From: Blastomyces gilchristii SLH14081
Lineage: Eukaryota > Ascomycota > Eurotiomycetes > Onygenales > Ajellomycetaceae
Direction of reading: 5' to 3'
DNA length: 25,645 nt
Assembly (NCBI RefSeq): GCF_000003855.2
Contig: NW_003101647.1
Coordinates: forward strand, 406,199-431,843
The notes below the pieces were generated by a model. It had not been told where the DNA came from, made no database searches, and saw nothing but the letters and a program-made list of their open reading frames with translations. This document shows positions 11,401 to 21,300 of this stretch, one piece after another; position 1 is the first letter of the stretch, and each line of letters opens with the position of its first letter. A program made the position numbers and the translations under genes.

Positions 11401-12345
11401 TTTTTCTTTGAAATATTTTCTTCAATACTTGTTAGAAGAATAGATGTAATCAGCTTTGCTCTATTCTTAAGTATTTCATTTGAGATATCTTGACTTTGAT
11501 TTCAATAAAGCTCACTCTGTCTTTCAGATTTCAGATGTTTTACTCTTTCTTCAACTGCTTTTCAATCAGCTTTTTCAAAGTTATACTGATTAGAGAGAAG
11601 AGGATTTTCACTTCTTTGTTTTTCACTCAGTTCAATATCAAATTGAATGATCTCATGACCTGATTCTGACATTTCATTTGAATCAATAAACCAGTTTATA
11701 AGTCTTTTTTCAATTAGATTTTGTGACATGAAAGTTAGATCTATAATAGGTTTCTGTTTCATGTCTTTTCTAAAGAATGTTTGTTGATCAGACTTGTTAA
11801 CTAAATCTATTGAATGTTTAAAAGTTCATTCAATGAGTTTATCTGCTCTTACTGCTCTTGTGCACTCTGAGTTTTATCAGAAATGATGTGTATTGAAGTC
11901 TTCTACAATTATAGAGTTTTTTAAGAGAGTTACATTCAAAAATCCTCTATCAATTATTCAGATATTATTGTTTTCTTTCAATGACTTTTCATTATAGATA
12001 TTTATAAGTTGAATAGTATCAAACTTATTCTCTTTATCTATAATATCACCCACTAGAATATCAGAGTCAGATATGATATCAAATCTTAAATTAAATTGAT
12101 ATCTTGATCTTTTTCTCCCATAGATCACTACTCTTGATTTTATCTCAGATTTTTCAGAAAGAAAGCAGTAATAGCTTGAATGAGAAATAATGTACTTTTG
12201 CTCAGTATCAAAGTTTGATTCTTGAAGAAGTATAAAGTCAACTTTTTGTTCAAATGTAATCTGAAGACAAGAATAAATGCAATTTGAGTTTCTATTCACA
12301 TTATTTTGAATAAATGTGATTTTTGAAGAGTTTTTAAACTTTTTT
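8429..12345 (-). pseudogene. LINE ORF2 remnant: endonuclease, reverse transcriptase, RNase H
   Basis: The endonuclease (about 12340-11560) shows FILLQESNF, the LLQEP-type motif, and ends with SGHEIIQFDI, where the catalytic S-D-H has become S-G-H. RT (about 11120-9900) has TAAGPDSI, YHSECWREVTEVIL, FIDIKDAFDHV (motif A) and YVDDISLLY (motif C) near 10265. Motif B reads LQESSISSVLF near 10350, with Gly-to-Glu and Pro-to-Ser changes. RNase H (9390-8950) has YSDDS, DAELFAI, FSDSQAAL and HGNELADSAAK, with TGA replacing Trp before VPAH. A C-terminal CX2CX11HC block lies at about 8680-8630. The frame ends with EYEEMEID and TAG at 8431-8429. The 5' start is uncertain; sense sequence is recognisable from about 12345. 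In-frame stops and a lost endonuclease Asp make it inactive. Confidence 0.93.
10408..10507. other. Assembly gap (100 N) in LINE RT
   Basis: Exactly 100 N, the conventional size for a gap of unknown length. It falls between RT motif A (DAFDHV) and motif B, so an unknown number of residues is missing. Confidence 0.99.
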
Positions 12346-13238
12346 TGTTATTTTTATTGTATATTCATACTAAGAGAGAGTAGAGATAGAGTAGAATTTA
12401 ATTTCTATCATCAGATAGTAGATTATAACTATTTTGAAAAGTAGAAATCTCAACTGCTTGCATTATGTCTAGTTTATCATCAAAGTCATTTCTCAATTCT
12501 CTAATCTTAATAGAAGTTTGAGGATTCAAATTCTGTTTACACTTAGCTGAAGAGTTGAAGTTTGAAGATTTAGATAGTTGAGAATTTCTTCTTTTTAAGC
12601 TTATAGTTGTAGATTTACTAGCTTGACTTTTCTCTTCAGTTTTAGATTCACTTTGAGCTTCATCTTTTCTTCAGTTCTTCTGAGTTCTTGAAGTAAATAC
12701 ACATTCTTTTGAGCTAGATGCATGTTTTTCTTTGCAATTGAAGCACTTAAGCAGAGTATATTAACATATTTCATCTCTTTTTAAGCATGTTTCACAATTA
12801 TGCTCACTAGTTTTATGATCTCTAGCACAGAATGCACATTTTAAGTCTCTGAAACAAGAGATTACAAAGTATTCATATCTTTGACAGTTTGAACACTGTG
12901 TTTGAGCTTTGAGATTCATTCTTGAGTCTTTGTATTCATGAACTCTCATTTTCAAACCTGCTACTCTTACTTTAGAGATTCTTGATTATTTAAGTGTCTT
13001 TGTATACACTAGAACAGAGGCATTTCTTCTACTCTATCTGAACTCAATTGAATTAAGTCATACAGGCTCTTTTCTCAGTTGAATGGAATTGTATTCTTTC
13101 AATTCATTTTTGAGAAGTAGCATTCCTTTCTCACAGTCAAAGATTTCAACTGAAATATCATGAAGAATGAATTTATCTCACTTTTCATCTCTCTCAGATA
13201 GAATTGTTGTGTTTAACAGAGATTCTACTGCTGACTTT

Positions 13239-13252
13239 CAGAGATTCTCATT
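13239..13252. repeat. SINE target-site duplication, 3' side
   Basis: CAGAGATTCTCATT is repeated exactly at 13624-13637 on the other side of the SINE. Its last bases merge with the ATT repeats of the tail. Confidence 0.92.
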
Positions 13253-13623
13253 ATTATTATTATTATTATTCTTCCATTATACTCATATGCAAGCGGAGCT
13301 TATGATGAGTCCTTGCGTGATGTTAAATACAGGTCAAGTGTTGGTTATACAGGAGGAAATACAGGTGTTGAGACCACGCCAAGATAACAAGAACATAGGA
13401 AAATACAAAGGAGTGACAATTAGATACATGCGATAATAACTTCCCAGCCCAGGAACATAGAGCGATTCATTGAAGTGATTTGTACACCTCTGTATTTATT
13501 AGAAACCTGAGGTGCTTGAGTTCCGGATTTAATGTATTCCCTACGGGTTTCGAACCCACGCGCCTTGGTTTCCCACGCCAAGGCGCTACCGGGTGGCCGC
13601 ATTAACCATTCGGCCACCGGGGC
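13253..13623 (-). mobile_element. tRNA-derived SINE nested in LINE ORF1
   Basis: The minus strand starts with GGCCCCGGTGGCCGAATGG, a tRNA-like head with an A box and a B box, continues with an unrelated body of about 250 bases, and ends in (AAT)n. A 14-bp direct repeat flanks it. The head contains a perfect 9-bp stem (GCGCCTTGG/CCAAGGCGC, 13560-13586) at the anticodon-arm position, with a nine-base loop. GC content is high and ten CpGs lie in 13541-13620, so it escaped the hypermutation that affected the LINE around it. The last ~28 bases resemble the LINE 3' end. No protein is encoded. Movement presumably depended on a LINE. Confidence 0.92.
13546..13616 (-). promoter_or_regulatory. RNA polymerase III internal promoter of the SINE (A and B boxes)
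   Basis: On the minus strand the A box is TGGCCGAATGG (13616-13606), fitting TRGYNNARNNG. The B box is GGTTCGAAACC (13556-13546), fitting GGTTCGANNCC. The spacing of about 50 bases is normal for tRNA-type promoters. Both boxes are intact. Confidence 0.85.
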
Positions 13624-13637
13624 CAGAGATTCTCATT
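13624..13637. repeat. SINE target-site duplication, 5' side
   Basis: Exact second copy of CAGAGATTCTCATT, flush with the tRNA-like head. Confidence 0.92.
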
Positions 13638-14379
13638 CTGAATAAGGAATTCTGCACTGAATTCAGGCATTGTGGTCAGAATGATGAAGTTTTCAAAGAA
13701 GAATGACTCAATTGAAGCTATAACTGGTTTTTGAACTTCAATATCAGTCATTAACTGAGAAAAGAACTGCTGATTAATTTCATTTCTAATTCTGAAAATA
13801 AGGTTTGAGTTTAGCTTATTTCTCTGCAATATGTTCTGATTTGAGACTTTGAGAATAAGTCTTCTATTTCTGAAGATTTGAAGATTTTTCTCTTTTTACA
13901 TTTTTTTCTTCACTCTTCTATGAATAGAAGTATGAGCAGTATTCTTCTCAGTTTTCTCAGAATTTTGAGCAGGTTTTGAGATAGCAGATTCAGCTGCTTG
14001 AGCATATATTTTCTTCTGATTTAAAGAAGATGAAGAAGAAGAAGTAGAAAAGAAAGAAGAGTAAACTGAAGAGTCAGTAATTATATTAGAAATTTTCAAA
14101 GTTTTTTGAACTGTGTTTGAAATTCCAAGTTTGAACTTGATCACTTCCTGTAGTTGTCTAGTCTGAGTATGAAGAATTAACAGAACTTCTTCATTCATCT
14201 CACTCAGACACTGCTTTTCAAGAATTTTACTTACTTTTTCAAGTTTCTGTCCCCCAAGAACTTGTTACTTCTCTATTTCTTCTTTCTTTCTTCTCTTCAG
14301 AATTTCAATCTCAGAAATAGTTATTTGAGAAAGCATTCTTTTCCTCATCAACTTGAGTGTACTTTCAAACTCATTATTC

Positions 14380-14580
14380 TTACTCAATGAAAAGTTGATT
14401 TTCCAGACTAATTCAATTGAGATTAAAATTTATTAAACTCTTTTGAATTGAAAAGTTGATCAGACTGTTTCAATTAAGAGATTTCTTAAGTCTGTTTTCA
14501 ATTGAAAAGTTGATCAAAAGTGATCAGCTGTTTCAATAGAGGTTTCTAGTCGTTTCAATGGAAAAGTTGATCAGACTATT
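14380..14580 (-). repeat. Four hairpin-forming direct repeats in the LINE 5' UTR
   Basis: GAAAAGTTGAT occurs at 14389 (its last two bases followed by T), 14450, 14504 and 14561, spaced 54-61 bases apart. Around each of the first three copies are inverted arms of the ATTGAAA/TTTCAAT type; the second is AATTGAAA-N14-TTTCAATT (14446-14475). The fourth copy has lost its right arm. The position just upstream of ORF1 suggests a 5' UTR repeat or promoter module. Confidence 0.75.
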
Positions 14581-14639
14581 CAAAAGAAGAATAACAGACT
14601 TTTATGTATAAAACACCTGATTTTTTTCACACTAGTTCA

Positions 14640-15210
14640 GTAACTAGGTTAGATTTTGAAGAGAATCTAATAAACTAAAATTAATTTTTAAGATAAATCA
14701 ATAAAATCTTTACAATCTCTTTCTTGAGATACAGTGAGAAAAAGTATGATATTAATTGATAATAAATCAGATAATATGACAGTTTTTAAGAGAAAAACTG
14801 ACAAAAAATAAATCAATTTTTTACAGAGAAATTGATTAAAACTATTCAATTTTATTCTAAATTATTCAATTCTTCTCACACAACAAGTGTACAACTCAAA
14901 TCAGTTAATAAAGAGTGTAAAAAAGAATTAAGTATTAATGAAAGCTCTTTAGTCACTGAAAAAGTAATTCTTACTTAAAAGAATATGAAATTATAATAGA
15001 AAATAACTCTGTTTTTAATTCTTTGTAAGAATATTGTGTAAAATCCAGAGAAAAACATCTTACTTTTTCAAGAGAAGTAAAAAACTATTTCTAAGATCTT
15101 TTTTTTTTTTTTTGCATTAACTGCTGCAGAAGAATGAGATAGAAACTGCTAAGATATACACTACTATATACTCTTTATCAAGACTTTTTCTCTTCAGAGT
15201 CTTGATATTA
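14640..15210 (-). other. LINE 5' UTR segment with a series of short hairpins
   Basis: Perfect inverted repeats lie at 14649-14670 (7 bp), 14780-14800 (8 bp), 14811-14837 (9 bp), 14962-14976 (6 bp), 15018-15032 (6 bp), 15060-15080 (6 bp) and 15177-15206 (9 bp). In the minus-strand RNA the loops at 14656, 14788, 14820 and 15066 all begin CUCUU or CUCUG. No ORF is supported here. A run of 15 T (A on the sense strand) is at 15099-15113. Confidence 0.6.
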
Positions 15211-15484
15211 TAGAGAATATAAGTCTGTTTCTATATAATAATGTAAATATTGTCAGTGAGATGTAGAGAAACTAGTTATTTATATCTCAAAATAGAAGAC
15301 TTTGTCAATGATTATATCAATATAGAGTTAATTCTCAAATTCAATAGAAATCTAGTATTGCTGTTCTCAATCTCTTGCAGAATCTATTGAATATTGAGAT
15401 ATTAAAACTAGATTTAATATATCTCACTGTGCAGGGATCAAAGGCTCAGTCAGATCTTAAGATATACTGATTTTATAGTTGTCA

Positions 15485-15800
15485 TGTCTGCTGATTATGT
15501 ATCAAGTACAGTTACTGAGATATCTTTTTGTACTTTTCTGTCAGGGATGGGCCAGATTGAGAGGGGTGGTATGAGGGTGAGACTTGACATTGATGTCTAG
15601 ATACACTGAAGACAGACTGTGGAGGTTGCACTTCAGAAGTGGCTGTTAATTATGTGCTTGATATTATCACTGAGGTATCTTTTTGTATTTTTCTGCCGGG
15701 GATGGGCCAGATTAGGAAGGGCGGTACAAGGGTGGGACTTGGCGTTGGTGTTTTGAAACATCAAAGATGGACAGGGTTTTCGCGGAGGTCGCTCCTCAGA
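15485..15800 (-). repeat. Tandem duplication (about 155 bp) near the LINE 5' end, one unit mutated, one not
   Basis: Unit A (about 15485-15639) and unit B (about 15640-15800) align at a 155-base offset, for example GATGGGCCAG at 15546 and 15701. Unit B retains CCGG, GGCG and TGGCG where unit A has TCAG, GGTG and TGACA. Tandem 5' UTR units are known in several LINE families, where they may act as promoters. Confidence 0.85.
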
Positions 15801-16122
15801 TATCTCCACAACTACAGATCAGGGATCTTCCAAAATCGAGAAGATTGGTGTATATGGCTAGGTCTCTTTACCTTACAATTTGTATGGCAATTTGGCCCGG
15901 GGTTGTGGTGTGGTAGGGGAGAATGGGGGATAATCCCACACAGGAGTTTCGAATGACGTCTGGTTCACATTTGGCTGGATAACTCCACCACCACACGGGG
16001 TATGCGGTCGGCGATGGGGTCAAAATGCTCATATGATCGAGGGCTTTTCGATGGATCTATCGGCGGGTTCTTATTCGAAAAATCGAGCGAGTTCGTGGTG
16101 GAGCGGTTGTATTGAGTTTTTG
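15801..16122 (-). other. LINE 5' terminal region, unmutated
   Basis: The stretch is GC-rich with many CpGs (nine in 15961-16080) up to the 13-bp target duplication. The minus strand starts CAAAAACTCAATAC. It has no coding evidence. An open stretch on the plus strand at 15639-15956 runs antisense to the element and has no recognisable domain. Confidence 0.7.
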
Positions 16123-16135
16123 TCAAATCTTTCAA
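16123..16135. repeat. LINE target-site duplication, 5' side
   Basis: Exact copy of TCAAATCTTTCAA at 8039-8051. It marks the LINE 5' end. Confidence 0.9.
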
Positions 16136-16240
16136 AAATGCAATAATAATTAATTATATCAATCAGACTCTGATTTTCTTATTAGAAAAGGCGTCTGTAC
16201 AGTAATAACTGTAAAAATCAAGAAATACATGCAAAATTCA
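16136..16240 (-). mobile_element. Copia 3' untranslated segment, right part
   Basis: Short non-coding piece between the copia pol stop and the LINE insertion. It continues at 8038 on the far side of the LINE. Confidence 0.65.
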
Positions 16241-16331
16241 TTAATCTGCTGTATTATTATTATCATTCAATCATTCTTTTCTGATCTCTTTCAAATCAAT
16301 TCTTTTGATAAAATCTTCAAACACAGACTTC
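16241..16331 (-). pseudogene. pol: Copia pol C-terminal tail, severed by gypsy-2
   Basis: The minus strand from 16331 continues the frame that breaks off at 24500. The RNase H end NIADSLTKSLMK is encoded at 24535-24500, and SVFEDFIKRIDLKEI follows here, matching the usual copia order of a D-x-L-T-K-x-L block followed by an F-containing tail. A TGA near 16280 may be an ancestral Trp; TAA at 16243-16241 would then be the original stop. The frame continuity across gypsy-2 supports the insertion model. Confidence 0.82.
16328..16331. repeat. Gypsy-2 target-site duplication, 5' side
   Basis: CTTC lies directly before the 5' LTR and recurs at 24500-24503 directly after the 3' LTR. An A on the LTR boundary makes a 5-bp ACTTC reading possible. 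Confidence 0.75.
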
Positions 16332-16498
16332 TGTGGTTCGGAAGAACATACGACCGCCGGATAATAACGCGGCCGCTTCTGAACTTGCTTACGAATGTAA
16401 AGAGGCCATAGCAGCCACTAATTAATTTAGTGTACAGTATATAAGAAGTCAGTGTACATCTGTAATCATATACTGACTCAAGCAATCTTTGAATCACA
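16332..16498 (+). repeat. Gypsy-2 5' LTR
   Basis: TGTGGTTCGG ... TTTGAATCACA, 167 bp. Its first ~70 bases keep CpGs (including GCGGCCGC). Its second half shows mutated states, for example AGTCAGTGTACATC where the 3' LTR has AGCCGGCGTACGCC. Confidence 0.94.
16438..16445 (+). promoter_or_regulatory. TATA-like box in gypsy-2 5' LTR
   Basis: TATATAAG is conserved in the three gypsy LTRs, about 60 bases before the LTR end. Confidence 0.5.
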
Positions 16499-16599
16499 TC
16501 TGATAGCATGTCTAAAAACCAGTGAGAAGTGCAGGCTTCTTCAGAGTGTGATAATTTCATCTATGAAGTGATTTGTAGTTATCATGTCAGTGTAATTCT

Positions 16600-18320
16600 A
16601 GAACATCTCAAAAGATAGTATATGAAGAGCAGTGAGTGAAAGAGCATTCAATAAATACTGCTTCACTTATTGAGAGAAAACTTTATACCCAGGTGAATGT
16701 CATGAATATGAATAGATGAGATGTGAGAAAGAGAATGAGAGCAGTGAACCAGATTCAAAGAAGTTCACTCTCTACTTAAAAGAAGAATAAAAAGAGAAAT
16801 GACTATCACTGAAGTCATATGATAATAACAGAAATCATATAATAATATAGTGATATAATAATATAGCAATATAATAATATAGTGATATAATAATAGACAT
16901 TATACAATTAATAAGAAATCACTGAAATGAATATCTTCTCTAGTTAATATAAATATCCTTCTCTGCTATCTGAACTGAAAGATATACAGAATCTCTCAGA
17001 GAGTTTACTCAAAGTAGTAAGAAAAGCAGCTGAAACTGCTGAACTGAAATTGAAGCTCTGTATATGTACAAGAATTCTAAATGAAATCAAGGCCTTGCAT
17101 ATGCAGTGACAGACTGAGATAAAAGTCAAATAACAATTAACATTCACTGCAGATTAAGCATTCACTATGAAGAGCTTCACTGATGCAATTATTATCATCA
17201 ATAAGAATAGAGAAAATCAGATCTTAGATTTGTAGTAAGAGATTGAATATTTATACAGACAGATAACTGCACTGAATCTGGAGATTTTATCATGATTGTT
17301 CACAATCTCTTCAGAAGTATACATATTATCTGAAACTGCTGCACAGAATGAGAATCTGAGCATGAAATATATCAAGTCAGAAGATCTGCTGAAGTTATCA
17401 AGCTTTAATAACAACTGAAAAAATGATGCTGTAATCAGCTGACTAAGTCAGATATAATTATATTATCAGATTAAATATGAACTCACAGACAGACAGTTAA
17501 TAAAATTTCAACAAGTTCTAACATCTACTGTATTTCTATATGAAAAAGTGAAGTTATTATAAATGACTAATAAAAAGATGAATCTTACAGATCTGAAGTG
17601 ATATTCATTCTCACAAATATGAAATGAGTTTTTCAAATGAATCTTACACAACTTTGAGAAAGTAAATATATGAGATAAGTATTATAAATACTTCACTGAG
17701 TGTAGACAAGTGAGTAATCTTATATTATACTTTATACACTTCAGCTTATACTATCTTGTATTGAATGAAGAGCTTTTAACATCTTTCTGTTTATAAATCT
17801 TTATTCATGATCTTACACCTGAGTTGAGAGCAGAATGAAAATGCTTAATCTCATAATCAGACACAGTGAAAGAAGCATATAATATTCTTATTATATAAGA
17901 ATAAGTGAGTCAATTGTAATAGAAAATACTGCAATCAAGTATATCTTAATAGAGAACAGATAATCAGACTTCTAGAACACAAGTCACATATTTGAATATA
18001 ATAAATCTAGATTTAAATATCATTACTAAAGCACTGAATCCTCTGAAAAAGAAATTCTCTGAGTGAAAATCTTGATATCATGAGTATCAAGCTTGCTTCA
18101 ACTGTGAATGTCAAAATCATTATGTAAAAGATTGCACACAGTATACACAGTCAAGAGAAGTAAGGAAGTTAAAAAACTAGCAGAATCAGTGAGCTCAGAG
18201 ACACTCACTGATATTCTATGAAAAGTCTTCAAAGTGAAAGAGATGCTTACAGCGCTCACGTATATGAACTGTGTACTAGCTCGAGAAAGGAGGCTTTTAA
18301 CTGACATGTGAGCGAGAATA
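16600..18320 (+). pseudogene. gag: Gypsy-2 gag remnant with intact zinc-knuckle residues
   Basis: Gag-like sequence collinear with gypsy-1 gag, with many stops. The zinc knuckle CFNCECQNHYVKDC at about 18090-18135 retains all CX2CX4HX4C ligands but has Gly-His changed to Glu-Cys. No start codon is visible at the place of the gypsy-1 ATG (the triplet is ACA). A short CpG-containing patch at about 18250-18315 differs from gypsy-1 more than its surroundings. The product would have packaged the element RNA. Confidence 0.78.
16837..16896 (+). repeat. 16-bp AT-rich minisatellite in gypsy-2 gag
   Basis: ATATAATAATATAGTG, then the same with GCA for GTG near the end, then ATATAATAATATAGTG again and a partial fourth unit. 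The gypsy-1 equivalent lies at 6484-6600. Confidence 0.8.
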
Positions 18321-18379
18321 AAGTAAATACTCATCTCAATGTCTTAAGACCTGAAATGTTAATGTATGAAGAGCACTTA

Positions 18380-21300
18380 GATAAGAATTGAGAGATGACT
18401 GTAAAAGTGATATCAGATATAAAAGCATCTATATAATATATTAATAATTATATAATCTGAAGACTGAAAGAGATCTGCTGAGTGAAGAATTCTCAATATA
18501 TAAGATTATCTGATAACTGATATTTAATATTATCTGCAAGAGTAAGAGTTCTCTTGCACTTCAGAGAATAATCTTGCTATATTTAAGTGTAAGAGCTGTA
18601 GAACATGAAATACAATCTTATTCTCAGACTTGATTAATTTCAAAGATTCAATTCACAGATTCAATGATGTACATATCATATACAGTTAACTGATAAGAAG
18701 AAAACAGTTCATATAATTCTATCAACTGATATGAGAAGAATATTTCATATCTCTGATATAGAAGAGTTAAATCTGCTTATATATTAATAAGTAAAGAGAA
18801 TAATTCACAAGATCTCATTCAAAAGCATTCTGTATGTTATACAGGACTTAGAAGCAGAGAAAACTAAGATAAAGAATATATGAGAGAATAAGTATATAAA
18901 GAAGCTTCTGAAGAAGTATGAAAAGATCTTCTGAACAGATCTTTCACTGAAATTGCTACTGGAATAAGAATTCATATATGAGATTGACATGAGAGATGTG
19001 AAACCAGTCAATCAGAATATGTATTCTCTGTCACAAACACATCTTGAAGAACAGAAGTGTCAGATCACAGATCTTCTAGAATATAGTCTCATATAACTCT
19101 TATCAAGCACATGAGACTTTTCAGTTCTATTTGTGAAAAAGATGAATAAGAAGTGATGAATGTGTATCAATTATCAAGCACTTAATAAGTTTATAATCAA
19201 GAATAAATATTCACTGTCACAGATTCAATAACAGTTGAATACAGTTGAAAATATCTGATATCTATCAAAGATCAATCTTCTCTCAGAATGCTGACAGATC
19301 TGTGTAGACAAACTATCAGTTTTATAAACTGTGTTTAATATATAATGAGAGAAGTTTGAATTTCTGATAATATTATTCAGTCTGATAAATGCATCTATCA
19401 TCTTTTAAATAATAATAAATACAATTCTTTATAAATAAAATGAAACCTCATATCTTATATATCTTGATAATATTCTAGTCTTTTCAAACTCATACAATGA
19501 ATATCTGAAGTATCTTAATGAAGTACTTATAACTCTGACAGAGTATAAGCTCTACACTAAATCAATAAAGTGTATGTTTGAAATGAAAGAGTTAGAGTTT
19601 ATAGAATATGTAGTGAGTAGTGACTGTATACATCTTATCTCAGAGAAATTGAATATCATAGTAAATTAATCATGACTGAGAAATATACATTATGTACAAC
19701 AGTTTCTTGAGTTGATCTCATATTACTGCAGATTCATCAAGAATTTCATATGAATATCTACATCACTTTCAGATCTCTTAAGAGAAATGAATGTAAATCT
19801 GTAAAAGAAGAAGTTTTATTCAATTATCTGAAATACTATATGCAAGAAGACTTTTCTCACACTGAGAGAATGTATAATAACATTCTCAGTACTTATTCAA
19901 TCAGATCATGATAAATCTTTCTACATTAAAATAGACACATTCAAATGAGCTATCAGAGACACTTTTCTACAGATGAGTAAGAACAGCAAGCTACATCTGA
20001 TAATATATGATGATAGAAAACTATCAGACACTGAGCTCAATTATTCAGTATATGAAAAGGAATTGCTAGTGATCAAGCATGTACTGATATTGTGAAATAG
20101 ATATATTGATAATAGACATACAACAATGATGATTACAGATTATAAAAGTCTTATCTATCTACAATTAACAATGAAATCTTTCAAATACTTAGCATGTTGA
20201 ATCTTAGAGTTTCAAGTGTACAATCTTAATATCAAATACTGAAAGAGATTAAATACTGTGATATCTGATGTAATCAGTTATAGACCTGATTTCATGAGTG
20301 AGAATTCTATAAATCAGATATAAGAAAAGTTTATATTAAATACACTGAGAAGATACAAGAAATCAGAATGAGTGAATACAATAATCTCTTACTTAAAGAA
20401 TGATAAGATAATAAATAACAAGTATCTTATGAAAGTAGTAGAAGAGATGCTTCTAAACTTCAAGCTGAGAAAATTGAAAAATAATGTTATGCTTTACTGT
20501 GATCTAGAATATGTAGAAGCTCTCTATCTAGAACATTTATTTAGATATGACTTAATAACTCACATGCATAAGAAATTCAGTCACTTAGAAAGCTCTGAAC
20601 TCATGAGAATACTCAAATCAAGAGTGTACTGACTAAGTATGGCTGAGAACATTCAGATGTATACTTACAAGTGCCTGAATTATCAGATTGTGAAAGAATC
20701 TAAGAAAGAGTTAGAATGTAAGAAAGTATAATATCAGATGAAATATATAATACAATCATTTGAACAATGAAAGATGAATCTTATAGACATATTATCACAA
20801 ACATCAAATAAAAATCATTGAATAATCACTACTATTAACTATACTACTGACTGACCAGTTGTGAAAGCAGTTTCAGAGATGATAGAGAAGATAGTGATGA
20901 AGTTTCTACACAATGAAATCTATATTAACTATGAAATGCTGTGTGAAATTCTAACTGATAACAGTGTGAATCTCATAGAAGAAGTGATGAGACATTTCAT
21001 GAGTCAGTTACAGACAAGACATTATAGAACAATATTATATTATTCATGAATGAATGAAAAGATAGAACACTTGAATGAAATCTTAGATAACATGCTGATG
21101 AAATATCTAGTGAGTAAGTCTATGAGATTATGAGATGAATATCTCAGTCAGACACTATTAGTCACATGAATTCAGCAGTATACAGTTTTCAAGTATTCAT
21201 TATTCTATCTGTTGTATGAATTGCATTCACACATTCTGAAGAATGCTTCAGAAAAAGTGAGAAAGAGAATAGCAGTTATAAATGCATCAGTTGCAGACAC

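Larger units (their letters stand above)
12398..14336 (-). pseudogene. LINE ORF1 (Gag-like) remnant with zinc knuckles, split by a SINE
   Basis: A likely start is ATG at 14336 (MLSQITISEIEILKRRKK...). A coiled-coil-like, Ser-rich N-terminal part runs to about 13900. A conserved Tad-ORF1-type core follows (FFENFIILTTMPEF..., then after the SINE SLLNTTILSERDEK and ...LKEYNSI). A zinc-knuckle block lies at about 12900-12700: CSNCQRYEYFVISC, a CX2CX4HX4C motif with Gly-His changed to Glu-Tyr, followed by CAFCARDHKTSEHNC. The frame ends with TAA at 12400-12398. The SINE with its 14-bp target duplication interrupts the core at 13239-13637, in the same orientation as the LINE. Several TGA and TAA stops are present. 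The product would bind the LINE RNA in the ribonucleoprotein particle. Confidence 0.85.
8052..16122 (-). mobile_element. Tad1-type non-LTR retrotransposon (LINE), near full length
   Basis: On the minus strand the order is a 5' UTR of about 1.8 kb, ORF1 with zinc knuckles, ORF2 with apurinic endonuclease, RT, RNase H and a C-terminal Cys/His block, then a 3' UTR ending in (AAT)n. This is the Tad1-clade layout. A perfect 13-bp target duplication flanks the element (8039-8051 and 16123-16135). It is interrupted by a SINE in ORF1 and by a 100-base run of N in the RT. ORFs are broken mainly by TGA at Trp codons, but less densely than in the gypsy copies. The insertion split the copia 3' end. Confidence 0.95.

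Noticed and set aside
13545..13623. A functional tRNA gene on the minus strand
   Set aside because: The head has good A and B boxes, but the anticodon-arm loop is nine bases, the acceptor 3' half is missing, and the sequence runs into a body with an (AAT)n tail and target duplication. It is a SINE head.
14380..14580. CRISPR array from regularly spaced repeats
   Set aside because: Repeats are short, imperfect and AT-rich, and lie in a eukaryotic LINE 5' UTR with no cas genes.
15099..15113. Run of 15 T as the poly(A) tail of a separate retroposed element
   Set aside because: No target duplication was found around 15114-16122 that would define a separate insert. The block fits as the LINE's own 5' UTR.
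15639..15956. 105-residue plus-strand ORF in the GC-rich block
   Set aside because: It lies antisense in the LINE 5' UTR, shows no domain, and includes part of the tandem duplication. It is open because the block is GC-rich and unmutated.
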